Below are positions 1 through 11,800 of a DNA stretch of 64,000 bases, in pieces. The position numbers and the translations under genes are program-made. Source of the stretch: Epiperipatus broadwayi (taxonomy: Eukaryota > Onychophora > Udeonychophora > Euonychophora > Peripatidae); the NCBI GenBank assembly GCA_028023455.1, contig JAQFVV010000452.1:434768-498767 (forward strand), read 5' to 3'. The notes beneath the pieces were generated by a model, which was not told the origin of the DNA, searched no databases, and saw nothing but the letters and a program-made list of their open reading frames with translations. How positions within the stretch are numbered: the stretch's first letter is position 1; each line of letters opens with the position of its first letter.

Positions 1-2384
1 CCCATAATAAAAAATAAAAGGAATTATCTGATTGCTTCATGTTAATTGCCAATCACATGTTTGGAAAGAACATTAAATAAATTGTATGTTTTAAAGAGTC
101 ATATAACATAAACAAAATACATTTAATTGTAGCTTCATTTAAAGGACAGTGGCTAAGTTTTTCACATTTTTTGGATATTTCTACATAAAACAATTTAAGT
201 AAGAAAGAATCATTTCCTTAAATTTAAATATGAAAATGTCTATTGAATTTATCTTTCAAAAAATTAATTAAGGGCATTTAAATTTTTTTAAATGGGCATG
301 GGTTGTAGTTAGGTATATGTAAATATGTAAATTAATTATGATTATGCAGTATCTACAATGGGAATCATGCAATATGCAATGTATATTATTAATCTAATTT
401 ACTGTTAACATGTTATATTTTAATTTGGACTCACAAAATAGTACATGCTCTTGTAATAATTATATTATAAAGCTTACTTTTTTTTTTGTATAAATAAATG
501 TGTTTTTCATATTAAAATATGAACTCCTAAAGTTAAATTAGAAACAAATAAATAAATTGTAAAATCATCTATAGTACTTATTTTTAAAATCATTTATGTT
601 AATAAAACCTTTGACGCAAAACTTTCAATTGATATCACTATAATCCAATCTTATAAAATTTGATCAAATAAACAATAAATAATATACTTCACATGCAAAA
701 TATTAGCAACAATCCAATTTAATATACAAATATGTTCTTAAATGGATATCTAAATATTCATTATTTTGTATAAAAATTGTTTTTTGAATTTTTATTTTTT
801 CTTCAATATAACACTATCATTAAAATTAATTTTATGGCCATTATCAGGTCATAAATTCCGAAATGAATTAAGGTTTTTTGTAACCATTATATATATATAT
901 CATAATTTTTCAAAAGAGCTAAGGCGACTTTCCTCAAAAGAAAAAAAAAACTTTACCATTTGAAAAAAGAGATTTAGTGAAGGGATATGAATTTATATTA
1001 AGATCATTTTTTTGACCTTTACGTTGTTTAACTGAGCAATTTATCTAAGCAACGAATACAGGAGTCTGATAAACCTAGAAATTAAATTTGTGTTTTTGCC
1101 TTCTACTGAGAAATATTGCTAACATTTTCTTACAGTTTTAAAATTCATGTACATTTATTTTCTAATATTTTATTTCAAAAAACTTAAAAGATGTCATGAA
1201 AATTGAATAAGTGAGAATTTCAATGTAATTGAAACAACACATTGATGCCTAGTTATTGTATATTCACGATCTCAAACTTTGCAAGATTACTTTGAGTAAA
1301 TATTACAATAGTCTAAAAACTTGATTTTTTGAAAAATTTATAAGTATTTTTGTAACATAATTGTGTAGTAATAATTAGAAATCAATATATATATAATATT
1401 ACATATTTATTTTTTTACAGAAATGTTTTATTTTTAAATATAAAAAAATATATTCTTGTGAATATTGTTACCATAGAGATTATGGTCACAGGAAATACAA
1501 ATGTCTGGAAATGTTGTGACTCAGCAATATTATTATATTTAGTGATATCATAAAAATTATAAAAAAATTTAAACTTTCAAAGCATAAATTGGTAGATTTA
1601 ATAGATATTAAATATAATTTGTTCATATTTTTAAACAAACATCAAACAAAGAAGATTTCATTCATTTTGTAAATTGAATCTGCTCTGCCTTTTGTTTTGA
1701 TTAAAATCTAATTTTTGAAATAATTCTAAAAATCAAATGTGATTTTTTAAAATTTATTTAATTTCTAAACAAAAATATCTATTGAATGAAGTTAAATTTA
1801 TTATATTCTGATAAATAATAATAGTTTAATATTAAAATGAAAGATGAAAGCTTAAATCTAGTGAGATCAAAGAAATCTGTCAGAATGTTAGTGGAGTGCA
1901 GAAGAGTTAAGCGAGTCACATAAATTTGAACATTTCTTAGAAGCAATATTTTATTTCATTTTTTTCCAAATTTCATCATAGGGTATTAAAAGTAAATAAA
2001 TTTACAACTATTTAAACCAGAAATTATTTACAAACACAGCTTGTGATGAAGTTGGTTTTGAGACAGATGACCAAGCCATTTTGAAAAAATAAAATTCACA
2101 GAAATAGGAGGTTTAAAAAATTACTACTAATAAGTTTTGGATATTCATGGCTTAATATTGATTTTAACATCATTTTGACAAGGCTAATATGCTGTGTTTT
2201 TTTTAAAAAAAGAAAAGAAAACATTTGAAAAACATTTTAAAGTAGAAAATAATGAAAGTGAAGCTATTAATTTAATGAAGACTTCTTTCTAATTTTATAT
2301 GTTTTTGAAAGAGTTTGTGACTAATATTTTATTAGACTGTAGAGTGTGTAGTGTATTAATTATCTATATTGTTATGAATAGATA
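1..2384. other. AT-rich sequence without recognised genes
   Basis: I read both strands and see only short open frames (65 codons or fewer) made of A/T-rich codons, with many A and T runs. No splice-flanked conserved exon, tRNA-like arm or repeat end was recognised. It is probably intron or intergenic sequence. Confidence 0.55.
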
Positions 2385-3455
2385 TATATGAAAAAAAAAC
2401 CAAGTTATTCACGTAACTTGCTATCACTTGTTATTTATGATCAATAGATAGCGTTTTACCAAAACCACTGAAACAAGTGTAAAATTTGTTTACATAAACA
2501 ACAAAAGAGTCAGAATTAACTATCTCTTTCATTTGCTCACCCTCAGATCAGCTGATTTCAAGCTATTTGCTATCATCAGTGAAGGATAAAGTTAAAAACT
2601 AGATCTAAACACTGACTCCAAGCATTTATGCAAAACATTTCTATCAGTTTGCAAGCGTGAGTTCTTCAGACCGGTAAAGTCTTCAAACTCAGCCTAACAA
2701 GCCAGATATCTATATGGGTCTGATCTCAGTTCAGTTTCACCACATAGTCAAAGTCTCTGCAATATATTTCATTGCAAGAAGCCTTTAAAGGTACATTTAT
2801 GAAAAACAAAAACAAGTTATTCATGTAACTTGCTATCACTTGTTATTTATAATCAATAGATGGCATTTTACCAAAACCACCAAAACAAGTGTAAAATTTG
2901 TTTACATAAATGACAAAAGAGTCAGAATTAACTATCTCTTTCATTTTCTCACCCTCAGATCAGCTGATTTCAAGCTATTTGCTATCATCAGTGAAGGATA
3001 GAGTTAGAAACTAGATCTAAACACTGACTCCAAGTGTTTATGCAAAACGTTTTTATCAGTTTGCAAGCGTAAATTTTTCAGACCAGTAAAATCTTCAAAC
3101 TCAGCCTAACAAGCCAGATATCTATATGGGTCTGATCTCAGTTCAGTTTCACCACATAGTCAAAGTCTCTGCAATATATATATCATTGCAAGAAACCATT
3201 AAAGGTATATTTATGAAAAATTCACACTTGCAAACTGATAGAAACGTTTTGCATAAACACTTGGAGTCAGTGTTTAGATCTAGTTTCTAACTCTACCCTT
3301 CACTGATGATAGAAAATAGCTTGAAATCAGCTGATCTGAGGGTGAGCAAATGAAAGAGATAGTTAATTCTGACTCTTTTGTCGTTTATGTAAACAAATTT
3401 TACACTTGTTTTGGTGGTTTTGGTAAAATGCCATCTATTGATCATATATATATGG
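2385..3455. mobile_element. Foldback element F1: two direct copies plus one inverted copy
   Basis: A sequence beginning CAAGTTATTC at 2401 is repeated directly at 2813. Its part from about 2845 to 3070 then returns in inverted orientation at 3225-3445. The second copy and the inverted copy could pair over roughly 220 bp around a loop of about 155 bases. The inverted arm ends at TGATCA next to a short (TA)n tract. The same terminal motif (TGATCA/TAGATGG) and an internal TTTGTTTACATAAA box recur in the foldback element at 45.5 kb, so both belong to one family of non-coding elements. No transposase is present. Short open frames inside it are by-products of the repeat. Confidence 0.7.
2401..3220 (+). 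repeat. Direct tandem duplication, 412-bp period
   Basis: Copy one is 2401-2812 and copy two 2813 to about 3220. They align end to end with scattered substitutions, for example TTCACG against TTCATG after the opening CAAGTTA. Both contain a box reading ACTATCTCTTTCATTT and end in a stretch ATTTATGAAAAA. The difference level indicates an old duplication rather than a recent assembly artefact. Confidence 0.85.
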
Positions 3456-3559
3456 AAAATTTTCATGAGTAAAAGACATTTATACATTTCAAGTTTATTT
3501 TGAAATGTATTTACTTATTACTAATATTAATATCATACTATGATTTAACTGGATCATAC

Positions 3560-3768
3560 CTTTATATAGCAGAGACCATTTAATTTATTGGCACAAAAGC
3601 GCTTAAAGCAAAGTAGTTTGTTTATTTCTGAAAAGACTATTTGAATGATTTCTGCTGCCAGACCCATGCCAGGTGTGATCCAGAAAAACACTAATACAAC
3701 AATAATATTAACAAAGGAGACACATACATGAATGAATAAAATGGCATCCTTGCCATATACATTGAGTG
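3560..3768 (-). CDS. Possible exon of an unidentified membrane protein
   Basis: A minus-strand open frame of about 70 codons is less A/T-biased than its surroundings. It has a hydrophobic stretch long enough for one membrane span (about residues 12-32, including VNIIVVLVFFW), followed by a polar, cysteine-containing tail. At its 3' end the minus strand reads AAAG then GTATGA, a plausible splice donor. At its 5' end TTTGTCACTAG precedes the frame and could be an acceptor. I do not recognise the family. There is no start codon evidence, so if real it is an internal exon. It may equally be a chance open frame. Confidence 0.2.
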
Positions 3769-3778
3769 CTAGTGACAA

Positions 3779-5772
3779 ACCATTGATTAAAACAGAATAC
3801 TCTATTTAAAAAAGTGAAAACATTTTTGGAAAAAAACAAAACGATGTGAATAAAGCAAGCAACTCTTACATGTATAGAAATAACTTAGAGATTACTATAG
3901 ACCAAACTTATTACAAAATATTTAATATAATTATTTGAATTTTTATGATAAAGTATTTTATTTGTAATTATAAGTTGAAATATTTTGATCATCTAGATGA
4001 AATAATGATGTTAAAAAAATCAAACTTTATTTTTTTCTAAATATTTTCAATTATTATTAGTAGTTTTCAGGTTAGTATATAGCACAATGTATCAACAAGT
4101 GGTATTATTCTCTTCTTTTTCAGAAATTATTAATATAACAGACGACAGCGAGCACAATAATTGAAAATTTTTAAATATTAAATTTAAGGTAATGTTTTAA
4201 CAACCTAGGCTAGAAATTTATTTGCTTTTGTGTGATGATTGAAACCAGATTGACACTAATAGATTAGTATATAATTTTTTTTTTGTTTTGACAGAAGAAC
4301 CAAACTGGTTAGAGTATTTTATTAAATTTAACATAATAAAGGTAATTTAAAGTGATTGTTTAATATCTTCACGCTCTCATTTCCAAATGCTTAAACGTTT
4401 GGGTTGAAAGGATAGATGGATTCATTCTATCTTTTCACAAAGACTTTACCTTGTGCTTGGAAAGTGAAAGTATCCATTTATAGTTAAAATCTACAAAATG
4501 CATGTGCATTAGCTTAATCGCTGATTATTATTACAGTTTAAAAATATCGCACTATATAAAATAAATATCTTATTTAAATTTAATATTATAAATTTAAAGA
4601 TTTTCTCTAATAATTGTGATTGATCAGGTTACCAATATTTGAAGAGGGGACATATGTGTGTAATTATTAATTGAGTAAATTATTTGAAAACAGATAAAGT
4701 TTAAAAATTTTAACAATATCAAATAGCTGGAGAAAATAATCACACATTATTTATAAGTATGATGTCATTGTCAAGGAATTTATATTAATGTGATAGTCCT
4801 TTTTTATATATAGGAAAGGAGATAAAAAGTAGATTTTTTTAAATTCATTCAATTTCCAAAAATAATTTTAATATCCAACCAAGTGGCTATATATTACGAA
4901 TAGAAAAAATAAATTAATCTATTAAAATTGCTTTATAGAAAATGATATTTTGTCCTTATTACAACTTTTTAATTTTATAAATATAGAATATTATGTAATA
5001 TTCTCAACCCTCAATCTAATGATTTAATATAAAAAATTAATATGTTTGGAGATTATCATAAGAAATATATATTTTCATTTGGAAGAGTCTTGATATAGCA
5101 TAAAAATATCTTAATTTTTATATTGTGGAAAGAAAAATGAGAATACAAGTATTAGGGTACTGATTTGTAAAGAGATATTTTTTCTTATAAACACTATGGC
5201 TAAAACAATTGTATATTATTATTTGACTGTAAAAACGATAAACAAAAAAATCATGTTTGCGAGATACAATTGAAATAGAAGTCTCATAGTAATTTTAAAT
5301 GAATAATTTGAAATTAAAAATTCTCCTCCCAAAAATTTGAGAGAGTAATTAGAACTTTACGTTGAAAAAAGATGTTGAAAAAAAAAAAAAAAAACAGCAA
5401 TGCTGAAGTTGGCAGTTATTTCAAGTGGAGAAACTTGATAATAGTTGAGAATATATTAGAAGTAATAACAAGAGTAAATCAGACGGTTAGGCGACTATAT
5501 ACATAAGACAACTCAGTAAGTAATATTAAGAATAGTAGAAATGCAATGATAGTGTATTCTTCAGACTTATTATAGGTAAATGAATATAAATGATAAAAAA
5601 GTATGATTATTATATAATGTAGATGTGGGTTAATGAAAAAGGATGCCAATTACTGGAGCAGAAAGATATTAGATAAAATTGAAAGATCGAGAAGGAGTAT
5701 TTAAATGAAATCATTATATATGTAAATAAATCATAGAGTAGTTCTAACTTGAAATTAACATTTTGATTTGCT
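3779..5772. other. AT-rich sequence without recognised genes
   Basis: Nothing coding was recognised on either strand. The only local structure seen is a small hairpin near 4406-4440 (GGATAGA facing TCTATC) and homopolymer A runs around 5380. Confidence 0.5.
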
Positions 5773-5788
5773 AAAATATATAATATTT

Positions 5789-5886
5789 CTCATGTGTCAT
5801 AGTATCAGCCGGGAAGCGAACCCGCTAACCCGGGACAACTGCTCATAAAGCAGCCGTCGCTGACCTTTCGACCACCAATGCTTGAC
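5789..5886 (-). mobile_element. Short tRNA-derived SINE with 16-bp target duplication
   Basis: Read on the minus strand, the segment carries a tRNA-like pol III box B (GGGTTCGCTTCCC) and ends ACTATGACACATGAG. It is flanked by perfect 16-bp direct repeats AAAATATATAATATTT at 5773-5788 and 5887-5902, the expected target-site duplication of a retroposed element. The copy at 14.6 kb shares the box B region and the TATGACACATG 3' end. The long variable-arm-like spacing suggests a serine- or leucine-type tRNA ancestor, which is inference. Confidence 0.8.
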
Positions 5887-6044
5887 AAAATATATAATAT
5901 TTTAATACAAATATAATGCATATACTGAACTTTAGACGTAATTAAAGGTAACTTGAACACAGACTTTCAAGCTCCTTTCAGCTACCCACTCCATCTTATA
6001 TAACAAATATACATAACCATATATGTGAAAAAGATAAATGATCT

Positions 6045-6086
6045 CCAATATATGTATTTTGTGCTGAACCAGCACTTATCAGTTGG
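6045..6086 (-). ncRNA. Hammerhead-ribozyme-like fold, left arm of F2
   Basis: On the minus strand the order is CCAA, CTGATAA, a hairpin with stem GTGCT/AGCAC around GGTTC, AAAA, a short A/T segment, then TTGG. CCAA pairs with TTGG as stem I and the hairpin is stem II. This is the type I hammerhead layout. Two core bases differ from the known consensus (CUGANGA and GAAA): G8 is A and G12 is A. It is therefore probably not catalytic; the resemblance is inference from arrangement. Confidence 0.4.
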
Positions 6087-6169
6087 TCCAGATGATCATA
6101 TCCCATAATATTTTAATATAACCTGAGCACTGATTATATATATATATGTGTGGGAAATAATGATATGGG

Positions 6170-6209
6170 CCAACTGATGAGTGCTGGTTTATCACAAAAT
6201 ATATATTGG
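6170..6209 (+). ncRNA. Hammerhead-ribozyme-like fold, right arm of F2
   Basis: On the plus strand the order is CCAA (6170-6173), an intact CTGATGA core (6174-6180), a weaker stem II GTG/CAC (6181-6195), AAAA in place of the consensus GAAA, then TTGG (6206-6209) closing stem I. The first core box is perfect here but damaged in the left arm. The G12-to-A change is shared by both arms, so it predates their separation. Confidence 0.42.
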
Positions 6210-6332
6210 AGATCATTAATCTTTTTCTCATGTATTTATATTTATCAGTTATATAAAATGAAGTTGTTATCTGAAGGAAGCTTGAAAGTCTGGATTCAAA
6301 TTCCCCCTAACAACATCTAAAATATATAATAT

Positions 6333-6984
6333 AGTAGTTTATTGCTCTGGAATTCATAAGAAGTTTGAATACTGAAAGTAAGAGCTAGATCACCAAGTAT
6401 GGTTTTTAGGCTTTAAAATTTGCATTCAATTACTGCTCTAAAGTGTTCTGGGCTTTGATTTAATTAATGCCATTTAAATAAATAAAATCAACTATAAAAT
6501 ATAAAGAAAATTATCAATACTATATATTTTGTTTTAGAAAATAATTAAAAATAGTTACGAAGTTTTAAATGATTATCAGTTAACTTCTAAAGAATAAAAA
6601 AATAAATAAGATTATTATAATACTCATTCATATAATTAATGTAATATTTATTCATATAATTAAGACAAATTAAAGCAAATTAAAACAAAATACATTGTTT
6701 TAAACTAATTTCCACATCTTATATTATTATATTTGCCTAGTTAAAATAAAAATTGATAATTTTGAAGAATTGAATTTTGTCTAGATTGTGTAAAACTTGG
6801 GTAGTTATAAAAATAAAGGCAATGTTCTTAATTTAGAGATAAGATTAATCATCTTCTAATTAATATTTAGTGTATTGGAAGGATGATGTACATCAATTAA
6901 TTATATATTACTTAGAAAAAATAGGAATAATTGCTATAGAAGAAAACTTAAATTCGACTCTTAAAACACACTATTTTTTCCATT
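6333..6984. other. AT-rich sequence without recognised genes
   Basis: No coding frame, repeat end or tRNA-like arm was recognised. The last part may include the decayed upstream end of the PLE that becomes recognisable from about 6985. Confidence 0.5.
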
Positions 6985-8215
6985 TGTTTTTTAAAAAAGA
7001 TTGCTTTTACTTAGTTTAGATATTGAACACATGTATCAATCAGTTAATAGGACAAAAAGTATTAATGTGTTTTTTGATGATTTAAAGAAATTTAAATATT
7101 TTTCTGCAGATAAATAAGGTTATTCATGATTTTCTATTGTTATTAGAGAAGTCTATGTGCTTTGAGTGTAATGTTGTGTTTTATAAAATTAAAGAGGATT
7201 GAGTTATTGGTTATGTTACTTCTTTAATGTGCTCTATCTATATTGATTTTTTGAGAGAATAGTGTTATTAATCATTTTCTCGTTCTTTAACATTATTTGT
7301 TAGATATGTTGATAATTGTTTGTTTGTTATACAGGAGGACAAATTGAAGGATTTTTTTGATAGTTTGAGTGCTTTTGATTCTAATTTTAAATGTAATATT
7401 AAGGTGGGGGGGTATATTTGGATTTATTACGTTAAAATTTTAATATTTAAGTGTCAATAAAGTTGATAGTGTTTTATTTTGTAGAAATTTCATTAAATCA
7501 AAAAATTTAAGAAATAAGATAAGGCCAGACAGTTATCAACTTTTACTCATAAGAAACTTTCTTTATTAAATTTTTGTTATAGGAATAGAAGACTTAATAA
7601 TTTTTAAAAATAATAGTTATATTTAGAGAAGCCAATTTGTTTCTAATTGTATTAAGTTAGAATATAAGCATATATTTATTAGGAATATTATATTTAATAA
7701 AAATATCTATAAATCTGCTAATAATAAAGATTTAAGTGTTAAGGAGAATAAAGAGTATTTTTTGTCTCATCAGTCATCAATTAGTAAATTGATTTATAAT
7801 AATTGTTTTTATTGGGTAGTATGAATGTGGCATGGAAGAAAGGCCTGAACTTAAATTCATTACTAAATAGTTCAAATAATCAATTGACTGCAAATATATT
7901 TCTGGAATCATTTATAAGATACCTTGCAGTTGTCATAAAATTTATATAGGTCAGAGTAAATTAAGTCTTAATAAAAAAGTTAAAGTTCATAAGAGTGGAG
8001 TTAAAAATAGATATCAAAACTCAGCTTGGTATATTCATGAATTGAATACAGGTAATAAAATATTTTTGACAATGTAGATGTTATTTTTTTGAAGAAAGTG
8101 AATTAAAAAGTAAAGAAACTGTAATGATAAAATATTTTGAATCTGAAGTCATCAATATCATGAAAACACCATTTGATGTTAAAGAAAGTTGGTTTTTGAA
8201 GAGAATGATGGGAAT
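6985..8215 (+). pseudogene. Decayed Penelope-like element: RT and GIY-YIG endonuclease
   Basis: Conceptual translation in shifting frames gives Penelope-type reverse transcriptase landmarks in order. A motif-A-like LSLDIEHMYQSV lies near 7017, and a catalytic-motif-like RYVDN near 7302, where the consensus is RYVDD. A typical KDFFDSLSAFDSNFKCNI segment follows near 7347. Further on, from about 7906, GIIYKIPCSCHKIYIG is the GIY-YIG nuclease signature of Penelope elements, followed by a basic KVHK segment. Stops and frameshifts interrupt every domain, so it is dead. This lineage appears distinct from the PLE family at 44.7-58 kb, because the cysteine spacing and following residues differ. Known PLEs use this nuclease for target-primed integration. 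Confidence 0.72.
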
Positions 8216-8639
8216 ACTATTTTGTTTTATATATGTGTATGGTATGCTTAGTTTAATTTTATTTGAAAAGGCTATTTGTTAATAGATGAAACCATGCTTG
8301 TGAAATAATTTTAGTAAAATTTTGTTTTTTTTTTGGCTAGCATTGGAATGTTATATGAATGTCTATTTTATTTATAATTACTAATATAGTGTTAGAAATA
8401 TTACTGAAAAAGAAAACAAAATGGAATTTGAAAATTCTATAAGAAAATTAAAAATGCAAAAAATAAAAGAGACATTATGAAATAAAACAAGAAGACTGCA
8501 AAAAATTAAAAATATATCTTAAGAAATTTAATAACAAGTGAGTATTGATAATAGAGATTGTCATAGAATATAAAAAATAATATGAGAGGTGGAGGAACAG
8601 ACAAATGCCAAGCTTCTATTAGTGATGAAAATTAAAAAT

Positions 8640-8777
8640 GGAAAAACATACAAAAGGACATTAATATAATGACAGAAATATGGTTCAGATGATCCAAAAA
8701 TGTATTAGTAAAAGGGAAAGAAGAAACACAGAAATGAATTGGACTACACCAAGAAAAAAATAACTGTAATAAATGAG

Positions 8778-8780
<3 letters not shown>
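8640..8780 (+). pseudogene. Possible RTE LINE endonuclease scrap
   Basis: One frame reads NWTTPRKKITVINEI near 8732-8776. It resembles the WTW..P....NEIDYI segment at the end of RTE-type apurinic endonucleases. Nothing upstream is clearly alignable and the sequence then runs into (AT)n. RTE elements are present elsewhere in the window, which makes the reading plausible but not secure. Confidence 0.28.

Positions 8781-8860
<80 letters not shown>
8779..8860. repeat. (AT)n microsatellite
   Basis: About 80 bp of uninterrupted alternating A and T. Confidence 0.98.
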
Positions 8861-8863
<3 letters not shown>

Positions 8864-11800
8864 CAATGCAAGAAAGAGCAGTATTTTATAAAGAAAATGT
8901 TGGATAGTTTCTCTGAAAGAAATTTTTTTATATGAAAATGAAAATAAATATAATGATAATGTGAGACATAATACTTCATAGAATTAATATATTGAAGTTT
9001 GATAATTGTCTACAAAAAAAAAACAGGATAAGCTAAGATAAACATAGTAAAAAAAAAATCTAGGAAATATTTTGATTACTAATAAAGAATCTGATAATGG
9101 ACTATAATTTTAAATAATGGATTAATATAAAATAAGACCAACTAGTGACAAAAATAATCATTTTAACTTACTAGGAAAAATGAACATCTTAGGGTTAAAA
9201 AATGTTGTTGACTGCTAAAAATACAACCAAATAAGAAAAATTCAGTGTAATAGATAATAAAATTGTATATGGAAGAAAATGAAACATCAAGTATGGCAGT
9301 CTACGTTATATAATTTTTTTAAAAAAGCCTTCTATGTGACCTAATATAAAATTTAAAGAGTGTCTGAAGAAAATAAAAACCTGAAATGTTTTTTAAATTG
9401 TTTTTAGTGAAATAATAAAAAGGAGTAAATATATATATATAAAATAAGAAGTTTAAATCTTTTGACAATGAAGAAAGTAGTAGAGAAAAAAATAAATGAT
9501 ATGTATGGATATTTTTGAGATTACTAGACGAATCAAATATTGTTCAGTATAATGTCTAATTATGTCTTAATAATCATTTCTTTGAATCTCAGGAAAGTTA
9601 TGTCATTTTGGAATAATAGCATTGAATGAGAATCTTGCTCTTCCCTCACCTGTCAGATGCATATTTCAAAGAATATTAAAAATTTCTTATCCAATTAAAT
9701 ACTTCCTGACATATTGGAAGCTTAACAGAGATGTAGTTGTTTCTAATTTGCACTATTAAAGTGCATCTAAGTTTGGAAGTATCTAACTCAGGATTATGAC
9801 ATGTTATCAGATTATCAAGGAGATACATACTAATAGAGCTTGATCTCATAGCTTTATGAGAAATTGCGGTCTTTCTCAATCTTCACTAAAATTCAAAAGA
9901 TAAAGAAAATGTAATTTTTTAAAAGTCTCAATTACTTAGATGAAATGGATTTAACGTTATTAGTGAAACATTAAATAATGTTATAAAAGTATTAAATATA
10001 AAATATTAATGTTTACGGCATTTGTCAAATTAAAATGATTGTATTAGAATTTTTATGATTATTTTGGTAGATATAATATCAATATATTTAAAGAAATGAA
10101 AAAATAATAATAATAAATATAACAAATGTAAATAATCAATAAGATATTAAAAAATTGATCAAAAGGGGAAAAAAAGTATCTTATAGACTATTAATGAATT
10201 TGAGAATGAAATAATGGACTACTTTTATTTCATTTTGATGGTGGGGATATAATGAGACTACTAGAGACTCGTGGTTCTCTTAAAATGCATGCAAAAAATA
10301 GAAAAGATCATTGATTGTTAAATAGCTATTTAACTTAAAATAAAATCTAGAAGACTAAAGATATAAATTTATAAATATATAAATTATATTTAAAATATAT
10401 ATATATTTAATCAATCGAATTGTATGTAACTCAAAATAATTCTCAATTAGTTTATATACAATTTAATTTAATATCATCAAATCGATTTTAGTTCACAAAT
10501 GTATCTCCTGAAGATGCCATTTTAAAATTAATCATGTGACAATAAGCGTTATACAGCTTTACACATTCTTTAGTGGTCTCATTAGAAATAAACCCATGAA
10601 AAAAAATTTTTTTTATAAATTTACACATATATATATACATCTATTATACATTTCCTTATTCATCTTTTTCTTTCTAATACCTACTGTCTATTGTCAAACA
10701 AACAACTCCCCTCTTATATTATGAATACATACACATTCATATATATATATATTACAGCTTCTTATTTTCTAACATTGACAATTTCCCTACCAATTTTATC
10801 AAACCATTGACCATATTAATATATATACGTCCATTAACAATTTGCTTATTTACCTTTTATATATGCATTTATATATGTAATATACATCAAATGGAGAGGC
10901 AATCATTTTTTTCTTTCAGCACCCCTTATATGAAAACTGAGCTCAAAAAATAGAAATAATTTTACACTTCAATAGTGAAAATATTTCCATTATTCACCCT
11001 GATGTCAATTTTTTGTAATAGTTCAACATTTAATTTTAATATTAAACCTTTACTTAGTAATTAGAATTTAATAAATTGGAGATGATTTGTTAAAAATATA
11101 AGCTTGCGAACAGAAACCTTCTAAAAATCATATTTGAATTTTGGAAATATAGAAAGCATAATAATAAAGTTAATATATAAAGAGAACAATGAATATTTTT
11201 TTCTAATTGGATAGTGTTTACTAATAAGTTTTCTAATAAGTTTTAACAGAATATTCTTTTTAAAATGTAAACACTAAATGCTAAATGATTATAAATCTAC
11301 TATATTCTTTTTAAAAATTTAAAATTGCATTATAATTTTTAAAATATTACTAACATTACAGAATAACATATTAAAGAGGGCAACAACAATCTTACAACCA
11401 TAATATTTGGTTCATCACTACGATATAATTTGTTGCCTTATATTTTTAAATATAAAAATATTTGAATGAAATCAAAATGTAATAATATAGACTTTTTTAA
11501 AAATAATTATTATATAAATATTATGTAAAAATAACTATAATTACTGAAATAAACTATGACAACAAGGTAATTTTTGGTAATTGTTAAAATCGAAAGAATT
11601 AAATATACAATTACCATTGCAATGGCTTTGGAACAATCAGAACTCTAGTAAGGCATGGTTCAGAACTTTTGAAATTTATTTTGGTTGTAGACTTTTTTTT
11701 TCTTGAGAATTTTTTGAACGAATAAATCAATACATTTTCTGTCAACAAAATTAACATAACACAATAAAAACTGTAGAGCAAAGGAAAGTTGAATAATCCA

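Larger units (their letters stand above)
5903..6318. mobile_element. Foldback element F2 with inverted arms of about 160 bp
   Basis: The arm at about 5946-6115 is repeated in inverted orientation at about 6158-6308, with a central spacer containing (TA)n. Shared blocks include CTTGAAAGTCTG, TGGAGATCATT and CCAACTGAT. The element is bordered by copies of AAAATATATAATAT at 5887 and 6319, suggesting a target duplication. No protein is encoded. Each arm contains one hammerhead-like fold (listed separately). It resembles a non-autonomous foldback or MITE-like element, or two head-to-head retroposed copies. Confidence 0.7.

Noticed and set aside
2401-3450. CRISPR-like repeats
   Set aside because: Repeat units are 412 bp with no short regular spacers, and this is an animal genome.
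3293-3487. 64-codon frame as a gene
   Set aside because: It lies in the inverted arm of the F1 foldback element and is repeated in the direct copies with stops.
5801-5880. Genuine tRNA gene
   Set aside because: Box A and B are present, but acceptor-stem pairing is absent and a target duplication flanks it, so it is a SINE copy.
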